64,000 nucleotides of DNA from Clostridium sartagoforme (GTDB lineage: Bacteria; Bacillota; Clostridia; Clostridiales; Clostridiaceae). The stretch covers positions 1 to 64,000 of the forward strand of contig NZ_SRYR01000005.1 of the NCBI RefSeq assembly GCF_004794105.1, read 5' to 3'. Numbering within the stretch: the stretch's first letter is position 1; every line of letters begins with the position of its first letter. The position numbers and the translations under genes are program-made. Under the pieces are notes generated by a model. The model ran no database searches, was not told where the DNA came from, and saw only the letters and a list, made by a program, of their open reading frames with translations. Shown piece by piece: positions 27,560 through 35,997 of the stretch.

Positions 27560-28000
27560 ATGTCTGTTGAGTTTAAAGAAATTAATTTTAGCAAATTAGT
27601 AGACAAGTTAGCTCCATGTTGTTTATCAGAAGATGTATGTGGAACATGCGATAGAAATACTTGCTTAGTTGGCTATGGGACTGAGTGTATAAAAAATTGT
27701 ATGATTAATAAAGTCACATATGTTATGGATGGAATGAAAAACATTCCAGTTACAGATGTAAGAATATATGATAAGGGTAATATTCTAAATGGTGTCGCAG
27801 ATATTCTTAAAATTTGCAAGAGTTGTAAAGAGAATCATTATGATAATTGTATAGTAAATGTTTTAAGAAGTTGCTATGAGGTTATTTTATTTGGAGAGGA
27901 AAAAGAATATAAGGGAAGTGCTTTGGTTTATCTTAATGGGTTAAGAGAAGATAATCCAGAAATAGCAGATCAATTATTTCAAAAATATATGGCTAGATAA
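27560..28000 (+). CDS. Cysteine-rich protein of unknown function
   Basis: A 146-residue cytosolic protein with a strong ribosome site (AAGGGAGG). Seven cysteines cluster at residues 20-47 (CC, C-x2-C, C-x4-C and C-x3-C spacings) and a second group lies in ICKSCKENHYDNC. The pattern suggests zinc or iron-sulfur binding. I do not recognise the family. It is a single gene, followed directly by the second copy of the 190-nt repeat. Confidence 0.7.
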   Translation: MSVEFKEINFSKLVDKLAPCCLSEDVCGTCDRNTCLVGYGTECIKNCMINKVTYVMDGMKNIPVTDVRIYDKGNILNGVADILKICKSCKENHYDNCIVNVLRSCYEVILFGEEKEYKGSALVYLNGLREDNPEIADQLFQKYMAR

Positions 28001-28016
28001 GACAAAGTAGTTTAAT

Positions 28017-28211
28017 AAAGTGATTCTTATCTTCGTGTGGAGTTTTCTTAAAAAGTAGAGAACCAAAATCTTGTATTTTGTATGAATCACTTTCACAGAG
28101 TACAGGATGCCTACTCCATCTGAAAGTTAGAAGAACTAATCCAGGCGCGTAGCAGTGCTTAGCTCCCACTTATAGAAGGTGGGAGTGTTAGCAATGGTAG
28201 CGATCGGAGAA
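28017..28211 (+). repeat. 190-nt structured repeat, copy 2
   Basis: Matches 6293-6488 over its whole length without gaps, with roughly a dozen to fifteen differences. Changes in the 3' hairpin keep pairing: CTCCCACTT now faces AGGTGGGAG, a perfect match instead of the GU pair of copy 1. It starts 16 bases after a stop codon and ends before a terminator. Confidence 0.6.
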
Positions 28212-28263
28212 ATTATGGAGATGCTTAATAATTAAGAAAATAGTATAAGATAAAAGTGTAAAT

Positions 28264-28297
28264 TAAATGAGCTACCATAAGGTAGCTCATTTATCTT
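28264..28297. terminator. Bidirectional terminator
   Basis: TAAATGAGCTACC (28264-28276) and GGTAGCTCATTTA (28281-28293) form a perfect 13-bp stem with a four-base loop, just after the stop of the nitroreductase on the minus strand. Confidence 0.9.
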
Positions 28298-28307
28298 TAA
28301 TATAGAA

Positions 28308-29045
28308 CTAACGTTTTAAAAATCCCATCTTTCTTAGGAATATACCTACATTCTCTCTTGGTTTTGCCATTAAATATTTACCACAACGTTCAGTCCAACG
28401 GTCCTTTGAAGTACCGTTTGTACGCTCATTATAGTAATTACTTATTGTTTCATTATATGATTTCATTAGCTCCTCATCATGACTTTCATCATAAAAATCT
28501 TCTTTTAGTACTGCTTCAATAGGTAGTCTTGGTTTTTTATCAGGAGTTTCAGCAGCATATCCTAAGCACAGAGCAAACATTGGGAATACTAAGTTTGGAA
28601 GATTAAAGGTGCTAGCAAGGACGTCCATATCATTACGAATTCCTCCAATAACTACTCCACCTAAACCTAAACTTTGAGCTGCAATTAATGCTTTTTGAGC
28701 AGCTAGAGTAGCATCTATAACAGCAATAGTATATGATTCTGTATTTGATAAAATATTTTCATCAATATTTTCATAGTATTTTTCAGCACGATGTAAATCA
28801 GCACAAAATAGTAAAACTACTGGTGCTTCATTTAAATACTCTTGTCCTCCTGAAGCTTTTACTAAAATATTCTTTTTCTCCTTATCCTTAACTTGAATAA
28901 TTGAATATGCTTGAAAGTGACTGGAAGTAGGAGCCATTTGAGCACAAGAAACAATAGTTTTTACCATCTCATCTGATACAGGTTTATCTGCATGATATTT
29001 TCTTATAGTAACATGATTCATTAAAATTTTAATTGTTTGATTCAT
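28308..29045 (-). CDS. NfsA-type NADPH nitroreductase / flavin reductase
   Basis: A 245-residue FMN oxidoreductase: HVTIRKY near the start, APTSSHFQAYSII for FMN contact, GLGGVVIGGIRND, and FPMFALCLGYAAETPDKKPR that continues to the long C-terminal arm of the NfsA/Frp group. It would reduce nitro compounds, quinones or flavins with NADPH. I choose ATG 29045, which has GGAGGT at the right distance; the longer ATG at 29060 lacks one. Confidence 0.88.
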   Translation of the reverse strand: MNQTIKILMNHVTIRKYHADKPVSDEMVKTIVSCAQMAPTSSHFQAYSIIQVKDKEKKNILVKASGGQEYLNEAPVVLLFCADLHRAEKYYENIDENILSNTESYTIAVIDATLAAQKALIAAQSLGLGGVVIGGIRNDMDVLASTFNLPNLVFPMFALCLGYAAETPDKKPRLPIEAVLKEDFYDESHDEELMKSYNETISNYYNERTNGTSKDRWTERCGKYLMAKPRENVGIFLRKMGFLKR

Positions 29046-29149
29046 ATAATAAACCTCCATAATTCTAATAATTTTATCTTTAAATATTTATGCTTTTAAT
29101 TATATTATGTAGAATTTTCAAAGTTAAGTAAAGTGAATTGCTAAAATAA

Positions 29150-29206
29150 CTACATATTGTATTATTTAAAAAATCATCTGGATTTAAATACAATATGTAG
29201 TATAAT
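29150..29206 (+). promoter_or_regulatory. nrdJ promoter region with 14-bp inverted repeat
   Basis: CTACATATTGTATT (29150-29163) is a perfect inverted repeat of AATACAATATGTAG (29187-29200), adjoining a TATAAT -10 box at 29201-29206. Each arm is itself nearly palindromic (TACA...TGTA), as NrdR boxes are, although their spacing is wider than the usual 31-32 bases. Confidence 0.5.
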
Positions 29207-29277
29207 TATATTTATGGATAGATTGTAATATTTATCTAATATTATTAAAATTAACTATATTCTAGAGGGGTGTTAGT

Positions 29278-31635
29278 GTGAAGGTAAGAAAAAGAGATGG
29301 GAGCTTAGTGGATTTTACTAAAGATAAAATAACTAAAGCAATTGAAAAGGCTATGGAAGAAACTAAGATTGGAGTAGATCATAATTTAAGCTCTCAAATA
29401 TCTAATGAAATCTTTGTAAGTCTATCAAATGGAACTGAAAAATATTATGAAGTGGAAGATATTCAAGATGTTGTAGAGTTTAAATTGATGGATAGTGAAA
29501 GAAAGGATGTAGCTAAAAGATATATTATATATAGAAGCGAAAAAGAAAAGGAAAGAAGAAAGAATTCTAGCAAAGAAACTTATAAGATGATAAAGGATGA
29601 TTTTGTAAGCAAGTATAAACATAGTAAATCTCCTATGGGGCAATTAGGAAACTTTGTTTATTATAGAACATATTCAAGATTTTTATCAGAACAAGGAAGA
29701 AGGGAATATTGGTGGGAAACAGTTAGAAGAGCTGTAGAGTATAATACTTCAATAATACCAACTTCAAAGGAAGAAGCAGAAAAGTTATATGATAATATTT
29801 TTAATCTTAGACAATTCTTATCTGGAAGAACTTTTTGGGTAGGAAATACAAAGGTTTCAAAGCAATATCCTATGAGCAATTTTAACTGTGCATTTCAAAT
29901 AATAGATTCATTCCAAGCTTTTACAGACTTATTTTATTTATTAATGATAGGATCTGGAGTAGGAGTTAGAGTTCTTAAGGAAGATGTAAATAAGATACCA
30001 AAACTTAGGACTAATTATAAATTAATTCATAAGGACTATAAAGAAGTTCCTAAGATTATAAGAGAAGATAGTACATCATTAACTTTTTACAATAATACTT
30101 CAGCTGAAATTGTAATAGGAGATTCTAAGGAAGGCTGGGTTCAAGCTTTAGAGCATTTCTTAAACCTTGTTGGAAGAAGCCAATATAGAAATATAAATAC
30201 TATTATTATAGATTACTCTCATGTTAGACCAAAGGGTGAAAGATTAAATACCTTTGGGGGAACAGCTTCTGGTCATGAAAGTTTAAAAAATATGTTCTAT
30301 AAAATTGATAAGGTAATAAAGAGAAAGTCACTTTTATTAGAAAAGGATAATGTTAAGCTTGCACCTATAGATTGTTTAGATATTGCTAATATTATTGGAG
30401 AGAATGTTGTAGTTGGTGGTGTTAGAAGAACTGCTGAAATGGTTATTATAGATGAAAGTGATACAGAATGTATAGAAGCAAAATCTAATCTTTATAAGCA
30501 AGAAGATGGTAAGTGGAGTGTTAATAATGAATTAATTCATAGACAAATGAGTAATAATTCGATTTATTATACTGAAAAACCATCTAGAGAAAGATTAAAA
30601 TGGAATATAGAAAAAATGAGATATTCAGGGGAACCAGGATGGATAAATGCAGAAGCTGCTGGTAAGAGAAGACCAAATATGAATGGTGTTAATCCTTGTG
30701 GTGAAATATTATTAGATTCACAAGGTCTATGTAACTTAACTACTGTAAATGTATATGCTTTTGTTAAAGAAGATGGAACCTTAGATGAAAAAGCATTATT
30801 AGATGCACAAAAATTATCAGCAAGAGCAGGGTATAGAATGACTTGTGTAGAACTTGAACTTCCAGATTGGGATAGAGTACAGCAAAGAGATAAGTTAGTT
30901 GGATGTTCCTTAACTGGCTGGCAGGACATGGTTAATGCAATTAAATTAACTAAGGAAGAAGAAGCAGACTTACTTAAGAAGTTAAAAAAGGCAGCAAAGG
31001 ATGCTGTATCTGATTATGCAAAGGAACTTGGACAAAATGAACCTTTATTAGTAACTACAATTAAACCTGAAGGTACATTATCTCAATTACCTTCAGTATC
31101 AAGTGGAGTTCACTATTCACATTCACCATACTTTATAAGACGTGTTAGAATATCAAGTGATGATCCATTAGTTAAGGTATGTGAAGAATTAGGATATCCA
31201 GTATTACCAGAAGTAGGTCAAAGTATTGAAAACTGTACTACTAAGGTAGTGGAATTCCCAGTTAAGGCTCCTGAAGGAAAAACTAAGTATGATGTAAGTG
31301 CTTTAGAGCAATTAGAAAATTACAAGATGTTTATGGAAAACTATGTTGAGCATAATTGCTCAATAACAGTTCACGTTAGAGACCATGAGTGGGAAGAAGT
31401 TGAAAATTGGGTTTGGGATAATTGGGATTCAGTTGTTGCTGTATCATTTTTACCGCTAGATGATAGTTTTTATGAGTTATTACCTTATGAAGCTATAGAG
31501 AAAGAGGAATATGAAAAGAGAGTTAATGAAATGAAACCTTTTATACCTTCTTTAATATCTAAGTTTGAAAAAGAAGAAACTGAACTTGATATTGGAAATG
31601 ATGGTTGCGAAACTGGAATTTGTCCAGTTAGATAA
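29278..31635 (+). CDS. nrdJ: Adenosylcobalamin-dependent ribonucleoside-triphosphate reductase (class II)
   Basis: Makes deoxyribonucleotides using a B12-generated radical, independent of oxygen. The 785-residue protein starts with an ATP-cone (RKRDGSLVDFTKDKI) covering about residues 1-90. Redox C204 is in FNCAFQ and the NPCGE loop has C474. GSGVGVR and TIKPEGTLSQLPSVSSGVH mark the catalytic barrel. The tail ends CETGICPVR, a cysteine pair that re-reduces the active site. Absence of an nrdB or nrdG neighbour fits class II. Start GTG behind GAGGGG. Confidence 0.93.
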   Translation: MKVRKRDGSLVDFTKDKITKAIEKAMEETKIGVDHNLSSQISNEIFVSLSNGTEKYYEVEDIQDVVEFKLMDSERKDVAKRYIIYRSEKEKERRKNSSKETYKMIKDDFVSKYKHSKSPMGQLGNFVYYRTYSRFLSEQGRREYWWETVRRAVEYNTSIIPTSKEEAEKLYDNIFNLRQFLSGRTFWVGNTKVSKQYPMSNFNCAFQIIDSFQAFTDLFYLLMIGSGVGVRVLKEDVNKIPKLRTNYKLIHKDYKEVPKIIREDSTSLTFYNNTSAEIVIGDSKEGWVQALEHFLNLVGRSQYRNINTIIIDYSHVRPKGERLNTFGGTASGHESLKNMFYKIDKVIKRKSLLLEKDNVKLAPIDCLDIANIIGENVVVGGVRRTAEMVIIDESDTECIEAKSNLYKQEDGKWSVNNELIHRQMSNNSIYYTEKPSRERLKWNIEKMRYSGEPGWINAEAAGKRRPNMNGVNPCGEILLDSQGLCNLTTVNVYAFVKEDGTLDEKALLDAQKLSARAGYRMTCVELELPDWDRVQQRDKLVGCSLTGWQDMVNAIKLTKEEEADLLKKLKKAAKDAVSDYAKELGQNEPLLVTTIKPEGTLSQLPSVSSGVHYSHSPYFIRRVRISSDDPLVKVCEELGYPVLPEVGQSIENCTTKVVEFPVKAPEGKTKYDVSALEQLENYKMFMENYVEHNCSITVHVRDHEWEEVENWVWDNWDSVVAVSFLPLDDSFYELLPYEAIEKEEYEKRVNEMKPFIPSLISKFEKEETELDIGNDGCETGICPVR

Positions 31636-31743
31636 ATAGAGAATAAAGAGTAATGGAAGTTATTCTTGAGTGCATAAGACAAAGGACATATATGAAATTT
31701 ATATAAGAAGATTTTTTAAGATGAAAATATCCTGAGTTTGATG

Positions 31744-31776
31744 AAACCCCCTGTGTAAGAACAGAGGGTTTTTCTT
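31744..31776 (+). terminator. Terminator after nrdJ
   Basis: AAACCCCCTGT (31744-31754) pairs with ACAGAGGGTTT (31761-31771), followed by T residues. Confidence 0.8.
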
Positions 31777-31895
31777 TAGTATTTTTGTAGTTTTCATTTA
31801 GAATATTTAAACTTGATAATTAAGTAACTTTTCTAAATAGAATTCATGATATTTAAATATGTTAAGGTAGTGATTTTTTTATTTTATATTATAGT

Positions 31896-32858
31896 TTATA
31901 GAGTTTTTAATTTTAAATCATTTCTATCAATAAAGGTTCCTTCAATAACCTTTTTTTCTTTATTACCAGAAATACAAAGTCTTACTGCTTCAATTCCTAA
32001 ATCTTCAAGATGAAAGTCTATTGTAGATAAGTTAAGAACCTTACTATTTGAAGAATTATCTTGACCTATGATAATAGGTACTTCTAAATTATTATTCTTA
32101 AAGTACCAGTAGATACCAGAAGCTATTTCATCACTATTAGCAAAAATACATTGTAACTTAGGAGTAATACTATTAAAGTAAGCTCCTGCCTTTATACCAT
32201 CTTCAAAATTTCTACAATTAGAAAACGTGTTTTCTTCTTTGAATGTATTTAAGCTTTCAGAAAAGGCTGAATATGTATTTTGAGAGTTTAGACTACTATT
32301 AGGCAATCTACTAAAAGTTAATCCCACATTATATATATCATTATTTTTTAATGTTTCTAAAATAGATCTATAAGTGTAACTTTTATCTAAAGTTACAGAA
32401 GGAATGGCTGAATTACCTGTATCTTCACAGCTTACTATATGGCCATATTCTAAGTATTTCTCAATGATATCATAAGAGTTAGCTGCTGATGTAATTATTA
32501 TTCCATCAAATTCTTTTGTAGATAGTAATTTTAAATAATTTACTTCAGCATCTTTATCATAATTAGTAGGCAAGAAAGTAACCCTATAATTTCTTTTAAA
32601 GCTTTCGTAAATAATAGAATTAATTAGTGAGCTATAATAAGAATTATAAGTTACATAAGGAATTATTATTCCAAGAGTATAACTTTTTCCGGTACTTAGG
32701 CTAATAGCTTTATTATTAGGGACATAATTTAATTCATCAGCTATTTTAAATATAATTTCTTTAGTTTCCTCTGATATTCTACTACTATTATTTAATGCTC
32801 TAGAAACAGTAGAAGGTGAAAATCCAGACTTTTTTGAAATATCATATATAGTACTCAA
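31896..32858 (-). CDS. LacI/GalR-family transcriptional regulator
   Basis: A 320-residue repressor. The N-terminal HTH reads TIYDISKKSGFSPSTVSRAL, then the hinge NKAISLSTGKSYTLGIIIPY, then a periplasmic-binding-like sensor domain. The start is TTG behind AAGGAGTGAG. It is divergent from the TIM-barrel gene at 32969 and an operator-like sequence lies between them, so it most likely controls that gene in response to a sugar or sugar phosphate. Confidence 0.9.
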   Translation of the reverse strand: MSTIYDISKKSGFSPSTVSRALNNSSRISEETKEIIFKIADELNYVPNNKAISLSTGKSYTLGIIIPYVTYNSYYSSLINSIIYESFKRNYRVTFLPTNYDKDAEVNYLKLLSTKEFDGIIITSAANSYDIIEKYLEYGHIVSCEDTGNSAIPSVTLDKSYTYRSILETLKNNDIYNVGLTFSRLPNSSLNSQNTYSAFSESLNTFKEENTFSNCRNFEDGIKAGAYFNSITPKLQCIFANSDEIASGIYWYFKNNNLEVPIIIGQDNSSNSKVLNLSTIDFHLEDLGIEAVRLCISGNKEKKVIEGTFIDRNDLKLKTL

Positions 32859-32899
32859 CTTAGCTCACTCCTTTTTAAAAATTATATCAAAAATTAATC

Positions 32900-32930
32900 T
32901 TGACGTGCAACCGATTGAACAGTTTATAGT
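32900..32930 (+). promoter_or_regulatory. Promoter with LacI-type operator
   Basis: TTGACG (32900-32905) and TATAGT (32925-32930) form a plausible promoter with a 19-base spacer. Inside it, TGCAACCGATTGAA (32906-32919) has the central CG and half-palindrome typical of LacI-family operators. Confidence 0.55.
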
Positions 32931-32968
32931 TAAACTATAGATATTAAAAGTTAAGAGGAGAGAATAAA

Positions 32969-33862
32969 ATGAAGAGATTATTAAGTTGTTATGCAAGTGA
33001 TTTTAAGGATATGAAAGCAGATGAATTAAAAAATGCAATTTTAGCAAGTGAAGGAAGAACTATTTTAGGAGAAACAGTAGTAACTGCTGCGCCACTTTTA
33101 GAAGGTGTTACAAATGCTGAGGTTATGAGTGCTTTTGGAGCAGATTTAATACTTTTAAATGAGTTTGATGTATTCTTAAAGAAGATTAATGGTATGAAGG
33201 ATGAAGAGAATCCAATAAGTAAAATTAAGAATCTTGTAGGAAGACCAGTAGGAATTAACTTAGAACCAGTAGATGAAAGTGCAAATTTAATAGATGAAAA
33301 AGTTAAATTATCTAGTGGAAGATTAGCAACTATAGATACATTTAAAGAAGCAGAAAAATTAGGGGTGGATTTCATATGCCTAACAGGTAATCCATCTACA
33401 GGAGTATCAAATGAAGCAATAAATAATTCTATAGCAAATGCTAAAAAATATTATTCAGGATTAATTTTAGCTGGTAAGATGCATGGAGCTGGAATGGTAG
33501 AAAACTTAGTAGATGAGAAGATGATACTTTCTTTTGTGGATAATGGTGCTGATGGTATTTTACTACCTGCAGTTGGTACAGTTCCAGGTATAAATGAAAA
33601 TTTATTATCAGATATAGTTAGAAAAATAAAATCAAAAGGTGCACTAGTAATGAGTGCAATTGGTACAAGTCAAGAAAGTGCAGATGTAGATACTATAAGA
33701 TTAATAGGTATGAGTAATAAAAGAATTGGAGCTGATATACATCACATTGGAGATGGTGGATATGGAAGAATGGCAGATCCAGAAAATATAATGGCTTTAT
33801 CAATAACTGTAAGAGGAAAGAGACATACATACTTTAAAATGGCTCAATCAATTAATAGATAG
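32969..33862 (+). CDS. Conserved TIM-barrel-like protein of unknown function
   Basis: A 297-residue protein. I recognise it as the conserved group variously labelled HAD-like hydrolase or PEP phosphonomutase-like (DUF7916), neither name being backed by activity. Alternating strands end in LILLNEFDVF, VGINLEPVDES, DFICLTGNPSTG, LILAGKMHGAG, GILLPAVGTVPG and LVMSAIGTSQES, as in a TIM barrel. The end is HHIGDGGYGRMADPENI, with clustered His and Asp. No HAD DxD motif is present, so the HAD label is wrong. Control by the divergent LacI regulator suggests carbohydrate metabolism. Confidence 0.65.
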   Translation: MKRLLSCYASDFKDMKADELKNAILASEGRTILGETVVTAAPLLEGVTNAEVMSAFGADLILLNEFDVFLKKINGMKDEENPISKIKNLVGRPVGINLEPVDESANLIDEKVKLSSGRLATIDTFKEAEKLGVDFICLTGNPSTGVSNEAINNSIANAKKYYSGLILAGKMHGAGMVENLVDEKMILSFVDNGADGILLPAVGTVPGINENLLSDIVRKIKSKGALVMSAIGTSQESADVDTIRLIGMSNKRIGADIHHIGDGGYGRMADPENIMALSITVRGKRHTYFKMAQSINR

Positions 33863-33958
33863 ATAAGTGGAAATTTTTAATCACTGTAATAGTCTTGTTT
33901 TTAAAGATAATTACATCATATATATAATGAAAATAAATAGTATAGCGATAAATAAAAT

Positions 33959-33990
33959 AAATGGGCTGTTGTATGAACAGCCCATTTAAA
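33959..33990 (+). terminator. Terminator after the TIM-barrel gene
   Basis: AAATGGGCTGTT (33959-33970) and AACAGCCCATTT (33976-33987) form a 12-bp stem. Confidence 0.85.
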
Positions 33991-34051
33991 AATTAAAAAT
34001 GTATAATAGTTGATGAAATTTTCTAGAATTACTATAAAGAATTGTGTTTAC

Positions 34052-34073
34052 AAAACTCCATTAGGAGTTTTTT
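34052..34073. terminator. Short hairpin terminator
   Basis: AAAACTCC (34052-34059) pairs with GGAGTTTT (34064-34071) with an ATTA loop. It lies downstream of the small minus-strand gene. Confidence 0.6.
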
Positions 34074-34124
34074 ATTAAATTTTAATTATTCATTTTACAT
34101 TGTGCTATAGCACATTCATTTATA

Positions 34125-34274
34125 TTAAAGTTTAATTAGATATTCATCCTTTCCAATAGCATTAACATCTATTTTATTAGAATTTAGTAGATTGATAAAT
34201 TTATCAATATTAGTTGTAGATGATGAGTCAATCTTGATTATTAATTCGTTTTTTAATACTTGTTCATTTAGCAT
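34125..34274 (-). CDS. Small protein of unknown function (49 aa)
   Basis: Reads MLNEQVLKNELIIKIDSS and ends GKDEYLIKL; no family recognised. The start at 34274 has AAGGGG nine bases upstream, whereas the ATG ten bases further out touches the ribosome site. The alternation of charged and hydrophobic residues suggests a small folded helical/strand protein. Confidence 0.5.
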   Translation of the reverse strand: MLNEQVLKNELIIKIDSSSTTNIDKFINLLNSNKIDVNAIGKDEYLIKL

Positions 34275-34653
34275 ATTAAGCATCCCCTTAAAATAAAAAA
34301 TTTGTATAAGTACATTATAAGGGCAAGTGGATGGGACAAGCAAAGTTAATTAGTGGGCAAATGAGTAGGGGGAAGGAAGAGGAGTATTATACTGGTAAAA
34401 TTTCTATTACAAAAACAATTAATATTCCGAAGGGAGTATTATTTTAAGTGGTATTTATATCAATATTTGTTCCGATTACAGGTTAATAAATATAGTAATT
34501 TAATAATTAAAGTGAATAAAAGGAAAATTTTGTCACGGTATAGTGACAAAAGTAAATAATAAGATTATAATGTTTATATAGGGTATAAATATTATAATCT
34601 TAATAAAAATTTATCATTAGATAAGTGAGTAAAAGGATATGGGAGGTTTATTA
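34275..34653. promoter_or_regulatory. Intergenic region with two inverted repeats
   Basis: TTTTGTCAC (34528-34536) faces GTGACAAAA (34543-34551), and TAAGATTATAAT (34560-34571) faces ATTATAATCTTA (34591-34602); both are perfect. They lie 50-125 bases upstream of the gene at 34654 and look like operator sites. The rest is AT-rich without a supported gene. Confidence 0.5.
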
Positions 34654-34938
34654 ATGTTATTAGTTAATTGTAAATGGGAGCAAGAAGCAATAATTAATGG
34701 GGTTAAGGCAATAGAGATTGAGGGGAATCAAGTTTATAGCCATATTAAGACTGAGGGAATGAGGATGTATTTTGATTCCAAAATAGAAGGTGAAGTTACT
34801 TTTTTTGATGAGTATATGTTAATCATGAAAGTTATAATGCGAATACCAAGATCTTCTACCTTTGCAATTAGTATATTACCTGTAATAAATGGAAGTGCAA
34901 TTGAAGGATATAAGTACACTGTAGGTGGGCATAAATAA
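34654..34938 (+). CDS. Hypothetical protein (94 aa)
   Basis: Begins MLLVNCKWEQEAIINGVKAI. I place the start at ATG 34654 because GGGAGG at 34641-34646 serves it; an in-frame ATG at 34639 lies upstream of that site. The protein is soluble, probably mostly beta, with no recognisable domain. It is followed by a short frame and an HTH protein that may belong to the same transcript. Confidence 0.5.
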   Translation: MLLVNCKWEQEAIINGVKAIEIEGNQVYSHIKTEGMRMYFDSKIEGEVTFFDEYMLIMKVIMRIPRSSTFAISILPVINGSAIEGYKYTVGGHK

Positions 34939-34996
34939 GATTTGATTTACAAGGGATGAATATAAAGAGATATAATCATCATGTTATATAAATGGA

Positions 34997-35098
34997 ATGA
35001 AAGATAATGATAGTTTATGGACAGTTGAAGAAATAATTAAGGATTTTAATTTAACTGAATTTATAAATAACAGAGAAAAACAAGGAGTGGTTGATTAG
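34997..35098 (+). CDS. Short frame coupled to the HTH gene (33 aa)
   Basis: Encodes MKDNDSLWTVEEIIKDFNLT and ends VVD. Its TAG stop overlaps the GTG start of the next gene by one base (TAGTG), which suggests coupling. No clear ribosome site is seen, so this may instead be the end of a decayed gene. Confidence 0.3.
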   Translation: MKDNDSLWTVEEIIKDFNLTEFINNREKQGVVD

Positions 35099-35931
35099 TG
35101 AATATCACTATTATTACATCTGAGAACAGAAGACTTTATCCTGCTATGATATATAGTATTGATGATAAGGAGTTAAAGAATCCAATTTTAGATATAGATG
35201 ATATTTATGATTTATTATATAAAAATCAAAATATATTAGTAATGTCTTCTCAATTTGATCAATATGGAAAAGAACTTAAAGTCTTTAATGGAGAATTAGG
35301 GAAAGCAGATGTTAAAGCTTTATTTGCTTCAAAGGATAACAAGGCAATTAATGAATTAGAAACTGTAATGACTTTATCTGAAGCAGCAAAAAAGTGGGGC
35401 TTGTCTGATGGATCTACTATTAGAAAATCTATTGAAAGAGGTAAGTTTGAGCAAAATGAAATAAAACAAGCAGGGAATGTTTGGGTTACAACTTATTCTG
35501 CCATGGAAAGAGTATTTGGGCCTATAAAAAATGAAGAAAATGCTTATGTTATATTAGACGACTTTGAACATATTTATGCAACTAAGGAATTTTGGGAATA
35601 TTCCAAGTCAAAATATTTTTGTGAGCAATATATTAATATTAGAGCTAGGCAATCTGAAGTTAAATATGAATATTTAAAGTCTATAGCAAAAGAAGGGCTT
35701 GAAGCGATAAGAAAAAATAGAAAGATAATTATTAAGAACAGTAGAAACAATGAAATTAGACAGATTATAGAAACAGAAGAAGAATTTAATTTGTATATTG
35801 AGTTATTTCAGAGTAGAAAAATCTTAACATCAGAATTAATAGTTTTTAATTTAATAAAAATATATGGAATTTATAAATATTCTAAAGTAAGGTTAGCAAG
35901 AATAAATAATGCAAGGAATTGGAAAATGTGA
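35098..35931 (+). CDS. HTH-domain protein of unknown function
   Basis: A 277-residue protein. The recognisable part, about residues 98-140, reads TLSEAAKKWGLSDGSTIRKS and continues to QAGNVWVTTYSAMERVFG, like the helix-turn-helix type often found in phage-derived proteins. The N-terminal 90 residues start NITIITSENRRLYPAMIYSI and the C-terminal half is helical and basic. Start GTG behind GGAGTGG. Perhaps part of a small regulatory or toxin-antitoxin-like unit with the two frames before it; no direct evidence. Confidence 0.5.
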   Translation: MNITIITSENRRLYPAMIYSIDDKELKNPILDIDDIYDLLYKNQNILVMSSQFDQYGKELKVFNGELGKADVKALFASKDNKAINELETVMTLSEAAKKWGLSDGSTIRKSIERGKFEQNEIKQAGNVWVTTYSAMERVFGPIKNEENAYVILDDFEHIYATKEFWEYSKSKYFCEQYINIRARQSEVKYEYLKSIAKEGLEAIRKNRKIIIKNSRNNEIRQIIETEEEFNLYIELFQSRKILTSELIVFNLIKIYGIYKYSKVRLARINNARNWKM

Positions 35932-35997
35932 TAAAATATATTATAAATTAAAAAATATATAAAAGAGGGGGTACTTGGCATATTGCCAGGGAAATAA

